From: Prevotella sp.
Lineage (GTDB): Bacteria; Bacteroidota; Bacteroidia; Bacteroidales; Bacteroidaceae
NCBI GenBank assembly: GCA_017619445.1
Contig: JAFZSI010000009.1
Coordinates: forward strand, 1-64,000
Direction: 5' to 3'
Length of the DNA stretch: 64,000 bases
Shown here piece by piece: positions 8,130 through 15,750 of the stretch; the stretch's first letter is position 1, and each line of letters opens with the position of its first letter. Below the pieces are notes generated by a model. The model was not told the origin of the DNA, did no database searches, and saw only the letters and a program-made list of their open reading frames with translations. A program made the position numbers and the translations under genes.

Positions 8130-9248
8130 ATGGAAACCCTCTACTGCATTGCACTCACTCGCGTGTTCTCTTACCAGCCCGCACCTCTGCTACAGCTCTA
8201 CAGACAACTGGGCAGTGCCACGGCCATCATGGACCACCGCCATGACATACGCAGTGTGGTGCCCGATGCCTCACCCAAGTTGCAGGAAATGCTGCTGACA
8301 GTTGACGGAGAGCTGAAACGAGCAGAAGAGGAACTGACTTTCGACCAGCAGCACGCCATCACACCGCTGTGCTTCAACGATGAAGGCTATCCACAGCGTC
8401 TGCGCGAGTGTGAGGATGCCCCCTTGGTGCTCTACTATCGTGGAAATGCCGACCTCAACAGCCAACGGGTCATCTGCATGGTGGGCACACGCCACGCCAC
8501 CATCTACGGACAGGATTTTGTGCGCCGTTTCCTTGCCGACCTGCACCTCTTGTGCCCCAATGTGCTTGTGGTTAGCGGTCTGGCCTATGGTGTTGATATT
8601 CAGGCACATCGCAATGCCCTGCACAATGGTTTGCCCACGGTGGCTGTACTGGCTCATGGGCTTGACGACCTCTATCCTCCACGCCATAGGGAAACGGCCA
8701 TTCAGATGCTCACGCAGGGTGGCTTGCTCACCGAGTTCACCACCCACACCAATGCCGACAAGGTGAACTTTGTCAGGCGCAACCGCATTGTGGCAGGAAT
8801 GTCCGATGCCTGCATTGTGGTGGAGTCCGCGGCAAAGGGTGGCAGTCTGATAACGGCAGAATTGGCTCGCAGTTACAACCGGGAAGTGTTTGCCGTTCCA
8901 GGACGTGTGGGTGACAATTTCTCTGAGGGTTGCAACAACCTCATCCGCGACAATGCAGCCACCCTGCTTGGCAGTGCCGATGACTTTGTGCGCCTCATGG
9001 GTTGGCAGACCGATGCTGCGCTGCAACAAGCTCAGCAGCAGGGCATTGAGCGCAATATGTTTCCTGCGCTTTCACCCGATGAGGAGTCCATCGTGGCTTT
9101 CCTGCGCCACGAGGGTGACCTGCAAATCAACACGCTTTCTGTTAGCACCGGCATTCCCATTGGCCGCATGGCCTCACTGCTGTTTCAGTTGGAGATGAAG
9201 GGCGTGGTGAAAACGCTTGCCGGTGGTTTCTATCACCTGCTGCAATGA
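8130..9248 (+). CDS. dprA: DNA-processing protein DprA
   Basis: The 372-residue protein has the DprA/Smf Rossmann core: a CMVGTRHATIYG segment, SGLAYGVDIQAH, and GGSLITAELARSYNREVFAVPG, all diagnostic. An N-terminal SAM-like region and a C-terminal winged-helix segment (from about residue 305) complete the usual architecture. DprA binds incoming single-stranded DNA and loads RecA during natural transformation. It is also kept in species not known to be competent. Repeat array copy 2 begins about 30 bases after the stop. Confidence 0.95.
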   Translation: METLYCIALTRVFSYQPAPLLQLYRQLGSATAIMDHRHDIRSVVPDASPKLQEMLLTVDGELKRAEEELTFDQQHAITPLCFNDEGYPQRLRECEDAPLVLYYRGNADLNSQRVICMVGTRHATIYGQDFVRRFLADLHLLCPNVLVVSGLAYGVDIQAHRNALHNGLPTVAVLAHGLDDLYPPRHRETAIQMLTQGGLLTEFTTHTNADKVNFVRRNRIVAGMSDACIVVESAAKGGSLITAELARSYNREVFAVPGRVGDNFSEGCNNLIRDNAATLLGSADDFVRLMGWQTDAALQQAQQQGIERNMFPALSPDEESIVAFLRHEGDLQINTLSVSTGIPIGRMASLLFQLEMKGVVKTLAGGFYHLLQ

Positions 9249-9279
9249 CCGTTGCCCTGAAAAAACGCCTTATTTCCGC

Positions 9280-9379
9280 CAACCAATGCTTTGCATTCAT
9301 AAACCAATGCTTTGCGTTCATAAAGTGGCACTTTAGCGTCACAAAGTGATGCTTTACGAATAAATTTTCTAGAGAATAT
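9280..9379. repeat. 21-bp-array family, copy 2
   Basis: Four 13-bp units start at 9280, 9301, 9322 and 9343, an exact 21-bp period. Examples are AAACCAATGCTTT, AAAGTGGCACTTT and AAAGTGATGCTTT. The array ends in AAATTTTCTAGAGAATAT (9362-9379), whose last two bases are the first two of the dusB start codon (9378-9380). Any protein bound to the last element, or a hairpin formed by it in RNA, would cover the dusB ribosome-binding region. Confidence 0.85.
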
Positions 9380-10493
9380 GAGAATAGGAAATATAGAGTT
9401 CGGCCCAAAGCCTGTTTTCCTTGCACCCATGGAAGACGTTACCGACATAGGATTCCGTTTGCTGTGCAAGCGGTTTGGTGCCTCCATGGTCTATACCGAG
9501 TTTGTGAGCGCCGAGGCATTGGTGCGCAGCATCAAGAGCACCGTCAACAAGCTCACTATCAGCGATGAAGAGCGCCCTGTGGGCATTCAAATCTATGGGC
9601 GCGATGTGGAGGCAATGGTTGAGGCTGCACAGATTGTGGAACAGGCTGGCCCCGACCTCATAGACCTGAACTTTGGCTGTCCGGTGAAGAAAGTGGCAGG
9701 CAAGGGTGCTGGTGCGGGCATGTTGCAGGACATTCCCAAGATGCTCGACATCACCCGCCGCGTGGTCAATGCTGTTCATGTGCCCGTAACAGTGAAAACC
9801 CGCCTCGGGTGGAACCACGAGCAACTCATCATCACCACGTTGGCCGAGCAGCTGCAGGACTGTGGCATCCAGGCACTTACCATCCATGGGCGCACCCGCA
9901 GCCAGATGTACACCGGCCAGGCCGACTGGACACTCATCGGTGAAGTGAAGCGCAACCCGCGCATCACCATCCCCATTATTGGCAACGGCGACATTACAAC
10001 CCCTCAGCAGGCAGCAGAGGCTTTCGACCGCTATGGTGTGGATGCCATCATGGTGGGCCGCGCAACCTTCGGCCGTCCCTGGATTTTCAAGGAAATACGC
10101 GATTATCTGGATGGGGACTATCGGAGGTACGAGGGTACGGAGGTACGGGAGTACGAGAACACCTTTGCTGATGGAGACACTAATGGGAACGCAAGCGAGC
10201 ATACTATTCTCGTACCCCCGTACCTCCGTACCTCCGTACCCACGAATCTTACTTTCGACCAAAAGCTTGACATCCTCATCGAGCAACTGCGCATCAATGT
10301 GGAGCGCATCGATGAATACCGCGGCATTCTGCACACCCGCCGTCACCTTGCTGCCACACCCATCTTCAAAGGCATCCCCGACTTCCGGCAGACCCGCATT
10401 GCCATGCTCCGCGCAGAGACAATGCCCCAACTGCTCAGCATTCTTGAGGACTGCCGCCAGAGGCTTTCGACAGAGAGACAAAGTGATTGCTGA
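9378..10493 (+). CDS. dusB: tRNA-dihydrouridine synthase (DusB type) with an internal foldback insertion
   Basis: A 371-residue FMN-dependent TIM-barrel enzyme that reduces uridine to dihydrouridine in tRNA D-loops. Diagnostic segments are APMEDVTDIGFR, the active-site Cys in DLNFGCPVKKVAGKGAG, TVKTRLGW, TIHGRTR and PIIGNGDI. After RPWIFKEIRDYL (about residue 245), a stretch of roughly 30-40 residues is not typical of Dus proteins. It is encoded by an inverted pair of GTACCTCC repeats (10121-10241) that keeps the frame open. The insertion is between barrel and C-terminal helical domain, so the enzyme is probably active. The ATG lies inside the last element of repeat array copy 2. Confidence 0.93.
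   Translation: MRIGNIEFGPKPVFLAPMEDVTDIGFRLLCKRFGASMVYTEFVSAEALVRSIKSTVNKLTISDEERPVGIQIYGRDVEAMVEAAQIVEQAGPDLIDLNFGCPVKKVAGKGAGAGMLQDIPKMLDITRRVVNAVHVPVTVKTRLGWNHEQLIITTLAEQLQDCGIQALTIHGRTRSQMYTGQADWTLIGEVKRNPRITIPIIGNGDITTPQQAAEAFDRYGVDAIMVGRATFGRPWIFKEIRDYLDGDYRRYEGTEVREYENTFADGDTNGNASEHTILVPPYLRTSVPTNLTFDQKLDILIEQLRINVERIDEYRGILHTRRHLAATPIFKGIPDFRQTRIAMLRAETMPQLLSILEDCRQRLSTERQSDC
10121..10241. repeat. Foldback microrepeat element inside dusB
   Basis: The left arm (about 10122-10159) is built of GTACGGAG-type octamers. The right arm (10207-10241) carries the reverse complement, GTACCTCC. The innermost 27 bases pair with two mismatches around a 47-base core. The element is in frame within dusB and would form a strong hairpin in mRNA. 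Confidence 0.85.
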
Positions 10494-10600
10494 CAGAGAG
10501 ACATAGAGATTTTTTGACAATTAGACAATTAGACGAAAAGACAATTAGACAATTATACTTTTCGACAGAAAGACTTTTATACATTTAGAAAGAGAGAATA
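10494..10600. repeat. GACAATTA / GACAGAGAGA microrepeats after dusB
   Basis: The beginning of the 322-base spacer 10494-10815 consists of imperfect copies of GACAGAGAGACA and AGACAATT (8-base unit). The rest holds a 12-bp palindrome TTCGCGCGCGAA (10660-10671) and the promoter of the next gene. No coding region was seen. Confidence 0.65.
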
Positions 10601-10687
10601 ATAGATGGCAAGTATTGTTTTCATCCGTTAAAAATACTTGTTTATCTATTATTTTTATGTTCGCGCGCGAAATATTTCCGTTTTTCC

Positions 10688-10718
10688 TTGTTTGTTTCAT
10701 CAAAAATACATATTTTTG
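10688..10718 (+). promoter_or_regulatory. Promoter of the first large secreted protein gene
   Basis: TTG at 10688-10690, 20 bases, then TATTTTTG at 10711-10718. The ATG lies 97 bases downstream, leaving an A-rich leader. Confidence 0.65.
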
Positions 10719-10815
10719 TACGCTGTATCAGTGTGTGCAAGTTTTTTAAAAACTACAAAACCTGAAAACAACGATAGTACGAGAGAATCATAAACATTTT
10801 TAAATACTTACAACT

Positions 10816-13800
10816 ATGACAAAAAAATTACGATTATTTCTAACAATGCTATTCCTCACCCTATTGGGGGGAGCGAATGCAGCGTGGGCTCAAGAAGTCA
10901 CGTATGACTTCACAGGTTCAGATTGGACTGCTTCCGATGGAGTCCTCACCGATGGCACCGTTACTATTACAGGTGAAGGAAGTGCAAACTTCAAGATGAA
11001 CGGTGGCTACTTTATGCTTGGCAAACAAGGTGCCTACATCACTTTGCCCGCCTATAGCTTCGATGTGGAAAAGATTGAGGTTGTAGGAAGGACTGGTGCA
11101 TCTGGTTCTTGCAAACAAAACATCTTTGTTGATGATGTCGCTGTTAGTACAGAAACAACGGGTGTTACTGGTACAAACACCTATGAAATTGATCAAGATT
11201 ATCAGGCTGCAGGAACGCAGTACACAATCAAGGTTACATCAAGTCACAACACCCAAATTACTGCTATTAAGATTTACAAAGCAGGTACTGCTGCTTTAAC
11301 TGTAGCCACTCCCACATTCTCTCCCGAAGGTGGTGCTTTCACGACGGCTCAGGAAGTAGAGATTAGTACAACTACTGAAGGTGCAACGATTTATTACACA
11401 CTTGACGGCAGCACTCCTTCATCTTCAAGCGATGAATATGAAGGAGCCATTGAAATTGATGAAACAACCACTATCAAGGCCATTGCCGTGAAAGAAGGAA
11501 TGACCGACAGTGATGTTGCTGAGGCTACCTACACCATCATTACTGGTGGTGACAGCGATTCTTGGATTGAAACAAATCTCGCTGACTTGACAGAAGATGA
11601 CGTGTTTGTGATTGTTGGAAACAACGGAGCTAATTACGCCATGTCTAATGACAAAGGAACAGGCTATCCTCCTGCTGCCGTATCTGTGACTGTGAGCAAT
11701 GGATTGCTGACTGGTACTATTCCCGACAATATCAAGTGGAATATTAGTGGTAATGCTTCCAATGGCTATACTTTCTATCCTGATGGTAATACTTCAACAT
11801 GGCTCTATTGCACAGGCACCAACAATGGTGTGCGCGTGGGTGACAATACTGCAAATACGTTCACTGTTGATCAAGGCTATCTTAAGCACGCAGGCACAAG
11901 CCGCTATGTGGGTATTTACAACTCTCAAGACTGGAGATGCTATACATCAATAAACAGCAATATCCAAGGCCAAACCTTCAAGTTCTACAAGAAACCCACA
12001 GACGGTCCCGTATTGGCTAATCCTGAGCTTGCTTTCAGCGAAACTTCTGTTTCTGCTCAAGTAGGCGGCGATTTTACCGCTCCGACGCTTACATACGCTG
12101 ATGGATTTGATGGAACCATCGTTTACGAGAGTTCTGATCCCACAGTAGCCACCGTTGATGAAAGTACTGGTGAAGTAACCATCATAGGTGCTGGAACCAC
12201 CACCATCACAGCAAGCTCAGAGGCTACCGAAAACTTCCGTGCAGGCTCAGCATCCTACACGCTGACCGTTAATGCACCAATAACCGCCATCACCATTGCT
12301 GAGGCTCGTACAAAGAGTGTAGATACCGAGGTGCTGGTTCATGGTGTCGTTACAAGTGTTTACACCAAGACTGCATATATTGAGGACGGAACAGCTGCTA
12401 TTGTAGTCTATGGTGACAACAACCTCTCTGTGGCTGCTGGCGATGTGATTTCCGTAAGAGGTATTCTTGCTGATTATCATGGTCTGCTGGAAATCAAGAC
12501 TCCAACCATTGAATCGTATGATGGATCTTACACAGTGAATGTGAATAACTACACCATTGACCAGATTACCAACAATGATCAGGCCGAAGTGGTGAGAATT
12601 GAAAATGCCACCGTCACTGAGATTAATAATCTGAATGTGACTATTGCTCAGGGCGACAATACAATCTTGGTTCGCTTCAACAGAGCAAATGACATTACTT
12701 TTGCTGTTGACGACGTCATCAGCCTGACAGGTAACATCGGTTGCTATGATGGTCCACAGATTGCCAACCCGAGAGAGGTTGAAGTCTTGGGCGAAATCAG
12801 CTATTACCTTGCAGGTACTATGACCGACTGGGCTGACAATAAGGTTGAGATGACCAAGAACGCCGACGGCAGCTACACACTGACAGGCGTAGAGATGGCA
12901 GAAGCTGCCGAGTTCAAGATCATCAAGATGGAAGCTGGTTCTTCAGATCCCGTATGGCTTGGTGGACAGGCTGACGGCAACCAGTACTGGCTTACTGCTG
13001 ACAACCACACCGATGTACCGCTGGTAGCAGGTGCCAACTTCTACATGCCAATTGCCGGCACATGGGACATCACCGTTTCGTTCGATGCTAACAACAATCC
13101 TCTGATTACTGTTGATGGCAGCTGGCCCGAAAAGACCTACTATCTGGCAGGTGATTTCAACGATTGGAACACCACAGCTACCCCGCTGACTAAGAATGCT
13201 GACGGCACTTACACTGTTTCTCAGGTAATTGAATTGGATGAGGAATTCAAGATTGTTGACAGCGACGGAGCATGGTATGGTGCTGAAGCCGATGGAGATT
13301 TCTGGGTTACAACCGATATTTCAGATAATCCTATCTCAATGTCAGTTTCTAATGGTCATAACCTCGTCATGAAGGTTGAAAACGACAAGGCTTGGACACT
13401 CACGTTTGATGCTACAGACAAGACGCTCACCATCACTGGCTGGCCAATTGTTCTCGACGGCAACGCCTATGTGAAGGTTACTTCAACTGACGACTTGACC
13501 GACGGACATTACCTGATTGTATATGAGGGCAATGACACTCACTCAAGCGTGGCATTCGACGGAAGTTATGAAGATGCTAATGGTAAGTTGGATGCAGCAA
13601 ACAACATCATTGACGTAACCATTGCAGAGAAACTGATTGTTGCAAACGATGCCACCAATGCCGCAGCATTTATCATTGAGTCAACGGGCAATGAAAATGA
13701 ATATACCATTAAGTCTTCGAATGATAAGTATATCGGCAAAACTGCAAACTCAAATGGTTTGGATACGAGCACATCAACAGCATATACAAATACTATCGAC

Positions 13801-14568
13801 TTCGATGACGACGGTAATGCCGTGATTACTGCAAGTGGAAATTGCATTCTCCGTTACAACTATGCTTCTGACCAGCAGCGCTTCCGCTACTACAGGAGCG
13901 GCCAGCAGCCGATAGCTCTCTACAAGCTGACCACCGTTGATGAGATTCCTGTCACCATTGGCTCAACCGGCTACAGCACACTGTACTACAGCGACAAGGC
14001 TCTGGCTATTCCCGAGGGTATGACGGCACAATACGTTTCACAGGTTGGTGACAACGACGGCAAGATAACGTTCACAGAGATTAATAACCACTTTATTCCT
14101 AAGAACACGGCCGTTGTGCTGAAAGCAACACAAGGCAGCTACACATTCTTTGAGATTCCTGGCAGCGAGGAATTTGCCCCCGCAGACAACCTTCTGCTTG
14201 GTACCGACGCAGCAGAATTGACAACAGCGAAAGGATGGGCTGAGAATCTCGACTGCAAGTTCTATATGCTCTCACGTAACTCAAAGGGTGAAGACAAGTC
14301 AGTGGGCTTCTACTTTGCTAAGAACTGCCCGAACGGCGAGGCATTCACCAACGGTGCCCACAAGGCTTATCTGGCAGTGCCCAAGAGCCTGAATGCGAAG
14401 AGCTGCTACCTGTTCAGTGAGGCAGAAATTGCCGACGGCATTGGAGCTGTTGAAAGTCCGATGTTCAACACAGAAGACCTGAAGATTTACAACTTGAACG
14501 GACAGCGCGTGAACACACTGCAGCGTGGTATCTACATCATCAACGGCAAGAAGGTGCTGGTAAAATAA
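10816..14568 (+). CDS. Large secreted multi-domain protein with type IX-like C-terminal module
   Basis: The 1250-residue protein has a signal peptide (residues 1-26, ending AWAQ). In order it appears to hold: an N-terminal beta domain; a chitobiase C-terminal-like repeat with TIYYTLDGSTPS (about 160-240); a beta-rich domain; a Big_2-like domain with SSDPTVATVDESTGEVTI (about 400-490); an OB-fold-like segment with VLVHGVVTSVY (about 490-630); two E-set/starch-binding-like repeats beginning SYYLAGTMTDW and TYYLAGDFNDW; a lectin-like region; and a C-terminal module with GYSTLYYSDKAL ending in YNLNGQRV...GIYIINGKKVLVK. No catalytic motif was recognised. The ending, shared with the next two secreted proteins, suggests export by the type IX system and surface attachment. 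Its function may be binding carbohydrate or cell debris. Confidence 0.75.
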   Translation: MTKKLRLFLTMLFLTLLGGANAAWAQEVTYDFTGSDWTASDGVLTDGTVTITGEGSANFKMNGGYFMLGKQGAYITLPAYSFDVEKIEVVGRTGASGSCKQNIFVDDVAVSTETTGVTGTNTYEIDQDYQAAGTQYTIKVTSSHNTQITAIKIYKAGTAALTVATPTFSPEGGAFTTAQEVEISTTTEGATIYYTLDGSTPSSSSDEYEGAIEIDETTTIKAIAVKEGMTDSDVAEATYTIITGGDSDSWIETNLADLTEDDVFVIVGNNGANYAMSNDKGTGYPPAAVSVTVSNGLLTGTIPDNIKWNISGNASNGYTFYPDGNTSTWLYCTGTNNGVRVGDNTANTFTVDQGYLKHAGTSRYVGIYNSQDWRCYTSINSNIQGQTFKFYKKPTDGPVLANPELAFSETSVSAQVGGDFTAPTLTYADGFDGTIVYESSDPTVATVDESTGEVTIIGAGTTTITASSEATENFRAGSASYTLTVNAPITAITIAEARTKSVDTEVLVHGVVTSVYTKTAYIEDGTAAIVVYGDNNLSVAAGDVISVRGILADYHGLLEIKTPTIESYDGSYTVNVNNYTIDQITNNDQAEVVRIENATVTEINNLNVTIAQGDNTILVRFNRANDITFAVDDVISLTGNIGCYDGPQIANPREVEVLGEISYYLAGTMTDWADNKVEMTKNADGSYTLTGVEMAEAAEFKIIKMEAGSSDPVWLGGQADGNQYWLTADNHTDVPLVAGANFYMPIAGTWDITVSFDANNNPLITVDGSWPEKTYYLAGDFNDWNTTATPLTKNADGTYTVSQVIELDEEFKIVDSDGAWYGAEADGDFWVTTDISDNPISMSVSNGHNLVMKVENDKAWTLTFDATDKTLTITGWPIVLDGNAYVKVTSTDDLTDGHYLIVYEGNDTHSSVAFDGSYEDANGKLDAANNIIDVTIAEKLIVANDATNAAAFIIESTGNENEYTIKSSNDKYIGKTANSNGLDTSTSTAYTNTIDFDDDGNAVITASGNCILRYNYASDQQRFRYYRSGQQPIALYKLTTVDEIPVTIGSTGYSTLYYSDKALAIPEGMTAQYVSQVGDNDGKITFTEINNHFIPKNTAVVLKATQGSYTFFEIPGSEEFAPADNLLLGTDAAELTTAKGWAENLDCKFYMLSRNSKGEDKSVGFYFAKNCPNGEAFTNGAHKAYLAVPKSLNAKSCYLFSEAEIADGIGAVESPMFNTEDLKIYNLNGQRVNTLQRGIYIINGKKVLVK

Positions 14569-14587
14569 GAGTGAATGAAAGTTCTCA

Positions 14588-14641
14588 CACAGGGGAACAT
14601 GAGCTGACGGAGCTTCACTCCTCAACCTCTGTTCCTCTGTG
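14588..14641 (+). terminator. Hairpin after the first secreted protein gene
   Basis: CACAGGGGAACA (14588-14599) pairs with TGTTCCTCTGTG (14630-14641) over 12 bp with one G-T pair, around a 30-base loop. A run GGGACAAAAAAG follows instead of U residues, so it may be a processing or stability hairpin rather than a true terminator. Confidence 0.4.
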
Positions 14642-14696
14642 CGGGACAAAAAAGAAACAAAACATATTATATATATAAATAAGGTATAAGAAGATT

Positions 14697-14882
14697 ATGG
14701 AAATGAAAGAATATATCACACCTGCCATCAAGCTGCAGGTAATGGAACAACAACTTATGCAGGACATGTCTGCTCACGATGAAGAGGGCGACGGCGACCA
14801 GCTGGGTAAAGGTGCTCAGTTTGATGACGAAGAGGGAGGCTCAGGCATTCCCAAGCAGTTCCGCAGTGTCTGGGAAGAGTAA
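14697..14882 (+). CDS. Small acidic peptide of unknown function
   Basis: A 61-residue ORF, MEMKEYITPAIKLQVMEQQL at the start, then a glycine- and acid-rich tail with DEEGDGDQ and DDEEGGSG ending FRSVWEE. No signal peptide, transmembrane segment or cysteine is present. The KEYITPAIK opening resembles a class of short Bacteroidales peptides that start K-x-Y-x-x-P-x-I and have no known function. It lies between two large secreted-protein genes, in the same orientation and 128 bases after the first. ATG 14703 is an alternative start. The sequence is coding-like in base use, unlike the repeats that follow. Confidence 0.6.
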   Translation: MEMKEYITPAIKLQVMEQQLMQDMSAHDEEGDGDQLGKGAQFDDEEGGSGIPKQFRSVWEE

Positions 14883-15082
14883 TCTCGACAGAGAGTCCTT
14901 CGTCAGAGAGACAAAGAGTCTTATTTGACGTTCAGACAGTTAGACAGAAAGACATTTAATCTGTCAGACTGTTATTCAAGTAAAGCAAACCGGCCAAGTA
15001 CAGGTGCTTATGCCAACAGAGGCGTAGCGCTTGTACTTGGCCGGTTGCTGTTTGGAATTGTTTGATTGCTTCGTTTGTCTAT
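14883..15082. repeat. Inverted microrepeat arm and hairpin left of the 47-bp minisatellite
   Basis: 14885-14970 carries GACAGAGAGA/GACAAAGAG repeats. These are the reverse complement of the motifs in the minisatellite at 15083-15545. Between them is a 15-bp perfect stem (14988-15002 with 15032-15046, AACCGGCCAAGTACA) with a 29-base loop. It may act as a terminator or as the core of a large foldback structure. Confidence 0.6.
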
Positions 15083-15545
15083 CTGTCTAAATGTCGTTTT
15101 CTCTTTGTCTCTCAGTCCCCAACCATCCATCTGTCTAAATGTCTTCTCTCTTTGTCTCTCTGTCCCAACCCATCCATCTGTCAAAAAGTCTTTCTCTCTT
15201 TGTCTCTCTGTCCCAACCCATCCATCTGTCAAATGTCGTTCTCTCTTTGCTCTCTGTCCCAACCCATCCATCTGTCAAATAGTCTTTCTCTCTTTGTCTC
15301 TCTGTCCCAACCCATCCATCTGTCAAATGTCTTCTCTCTTTGTCTCTCTGTCCCCAACCATCCATCTGTCTAAACGTCGTTCTCTCTTTGTCTCTCTGTC
15401 CCCAACCATCTATCTGTCTAAATGTCTTCTCTCTTTGTCTCTCTGTCCCCAACCGTCTGTCTGTCTAAATGTCTTCTCTCTTTGTCTCTCTGTCCCCAAC
15501 CGTCTGTCTGTCTAAATGTCCTCTCTCTTTGTCTCTCTGTCGAAA
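15083..15545. repeat. Pyrimidine-rich minisatellite, about ten copies of a 46-48-bp unit
   Basis: Unit starts (CTGTC[TA]AA) occur at 15083, 15131, 15178, 15226, 15272, 15320, 15366, 15414, 15461 and 15508. Each unit reads roughly CTGTCTAAATGTC, TCTCTCTTTGTC, TCTCTGTCCCCAACC, ATCCAT. Copies differ by substitutions and 1-2 base changes. No unique spacers are present, so it is not a CRISPR. Open frames across it are low-complexity and not accepted as genes. Together with the left arm it accounts for the 868-base gap before the M6 protease start. Confidence 0.9.
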
Positions 15546-15592
15546 CTTCTCTCTGTCAAAAAATGAATTTTTCCTAAATCTTTGCGTTTTTC

Positions 15593-15623
15593 TTTGCAGT
15601 TTGCCGAATTCTATGTAACTTTG
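15593..15623 (+). promoter_or_regulatory. Promoter of the M6 metalloprotease gene
   Basis: TTTG at 15593-15596, 19 bases, then TAACTTTG at 15616-15623. The ATG at 15751 lies 127 bases downstream. This is the clearest promoter between the minisatellite and the gene. Confidence 0.65.
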
Positions 15624-15750
15624 TACGCTTTATGCACTTGTGTGAAATAATTCACCAATCATCTGTGTCAAAATAGGCATATCACTAACGTTGAATCATA
15701 CAATTAAAACGACAAATAAAACAAATAAAAACAATAAACAAACAGGAAAA

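Noticed and set aside
9142-9487. Small proteins with heptad repeats such as KVPLYDS over the 21-bp arrays (also near 37067 and 59357)
   Set aside because: A 21-bp period equals seven codons, so any frame gives repeating heptads. No start signal or conserved product is visible.
15062-15515. Open frames of 100-150 codons across the minisatellite on both strands
   Set aside because: They are translations of the 47-bp repeat in several frames with no coding signature. Length follows from the lack of stops in the repeat.
15083-15545. CRISPR array
   Set aside because: The units are contiguous with no unique spacers, the units themselves vary, and no cas genes are present.
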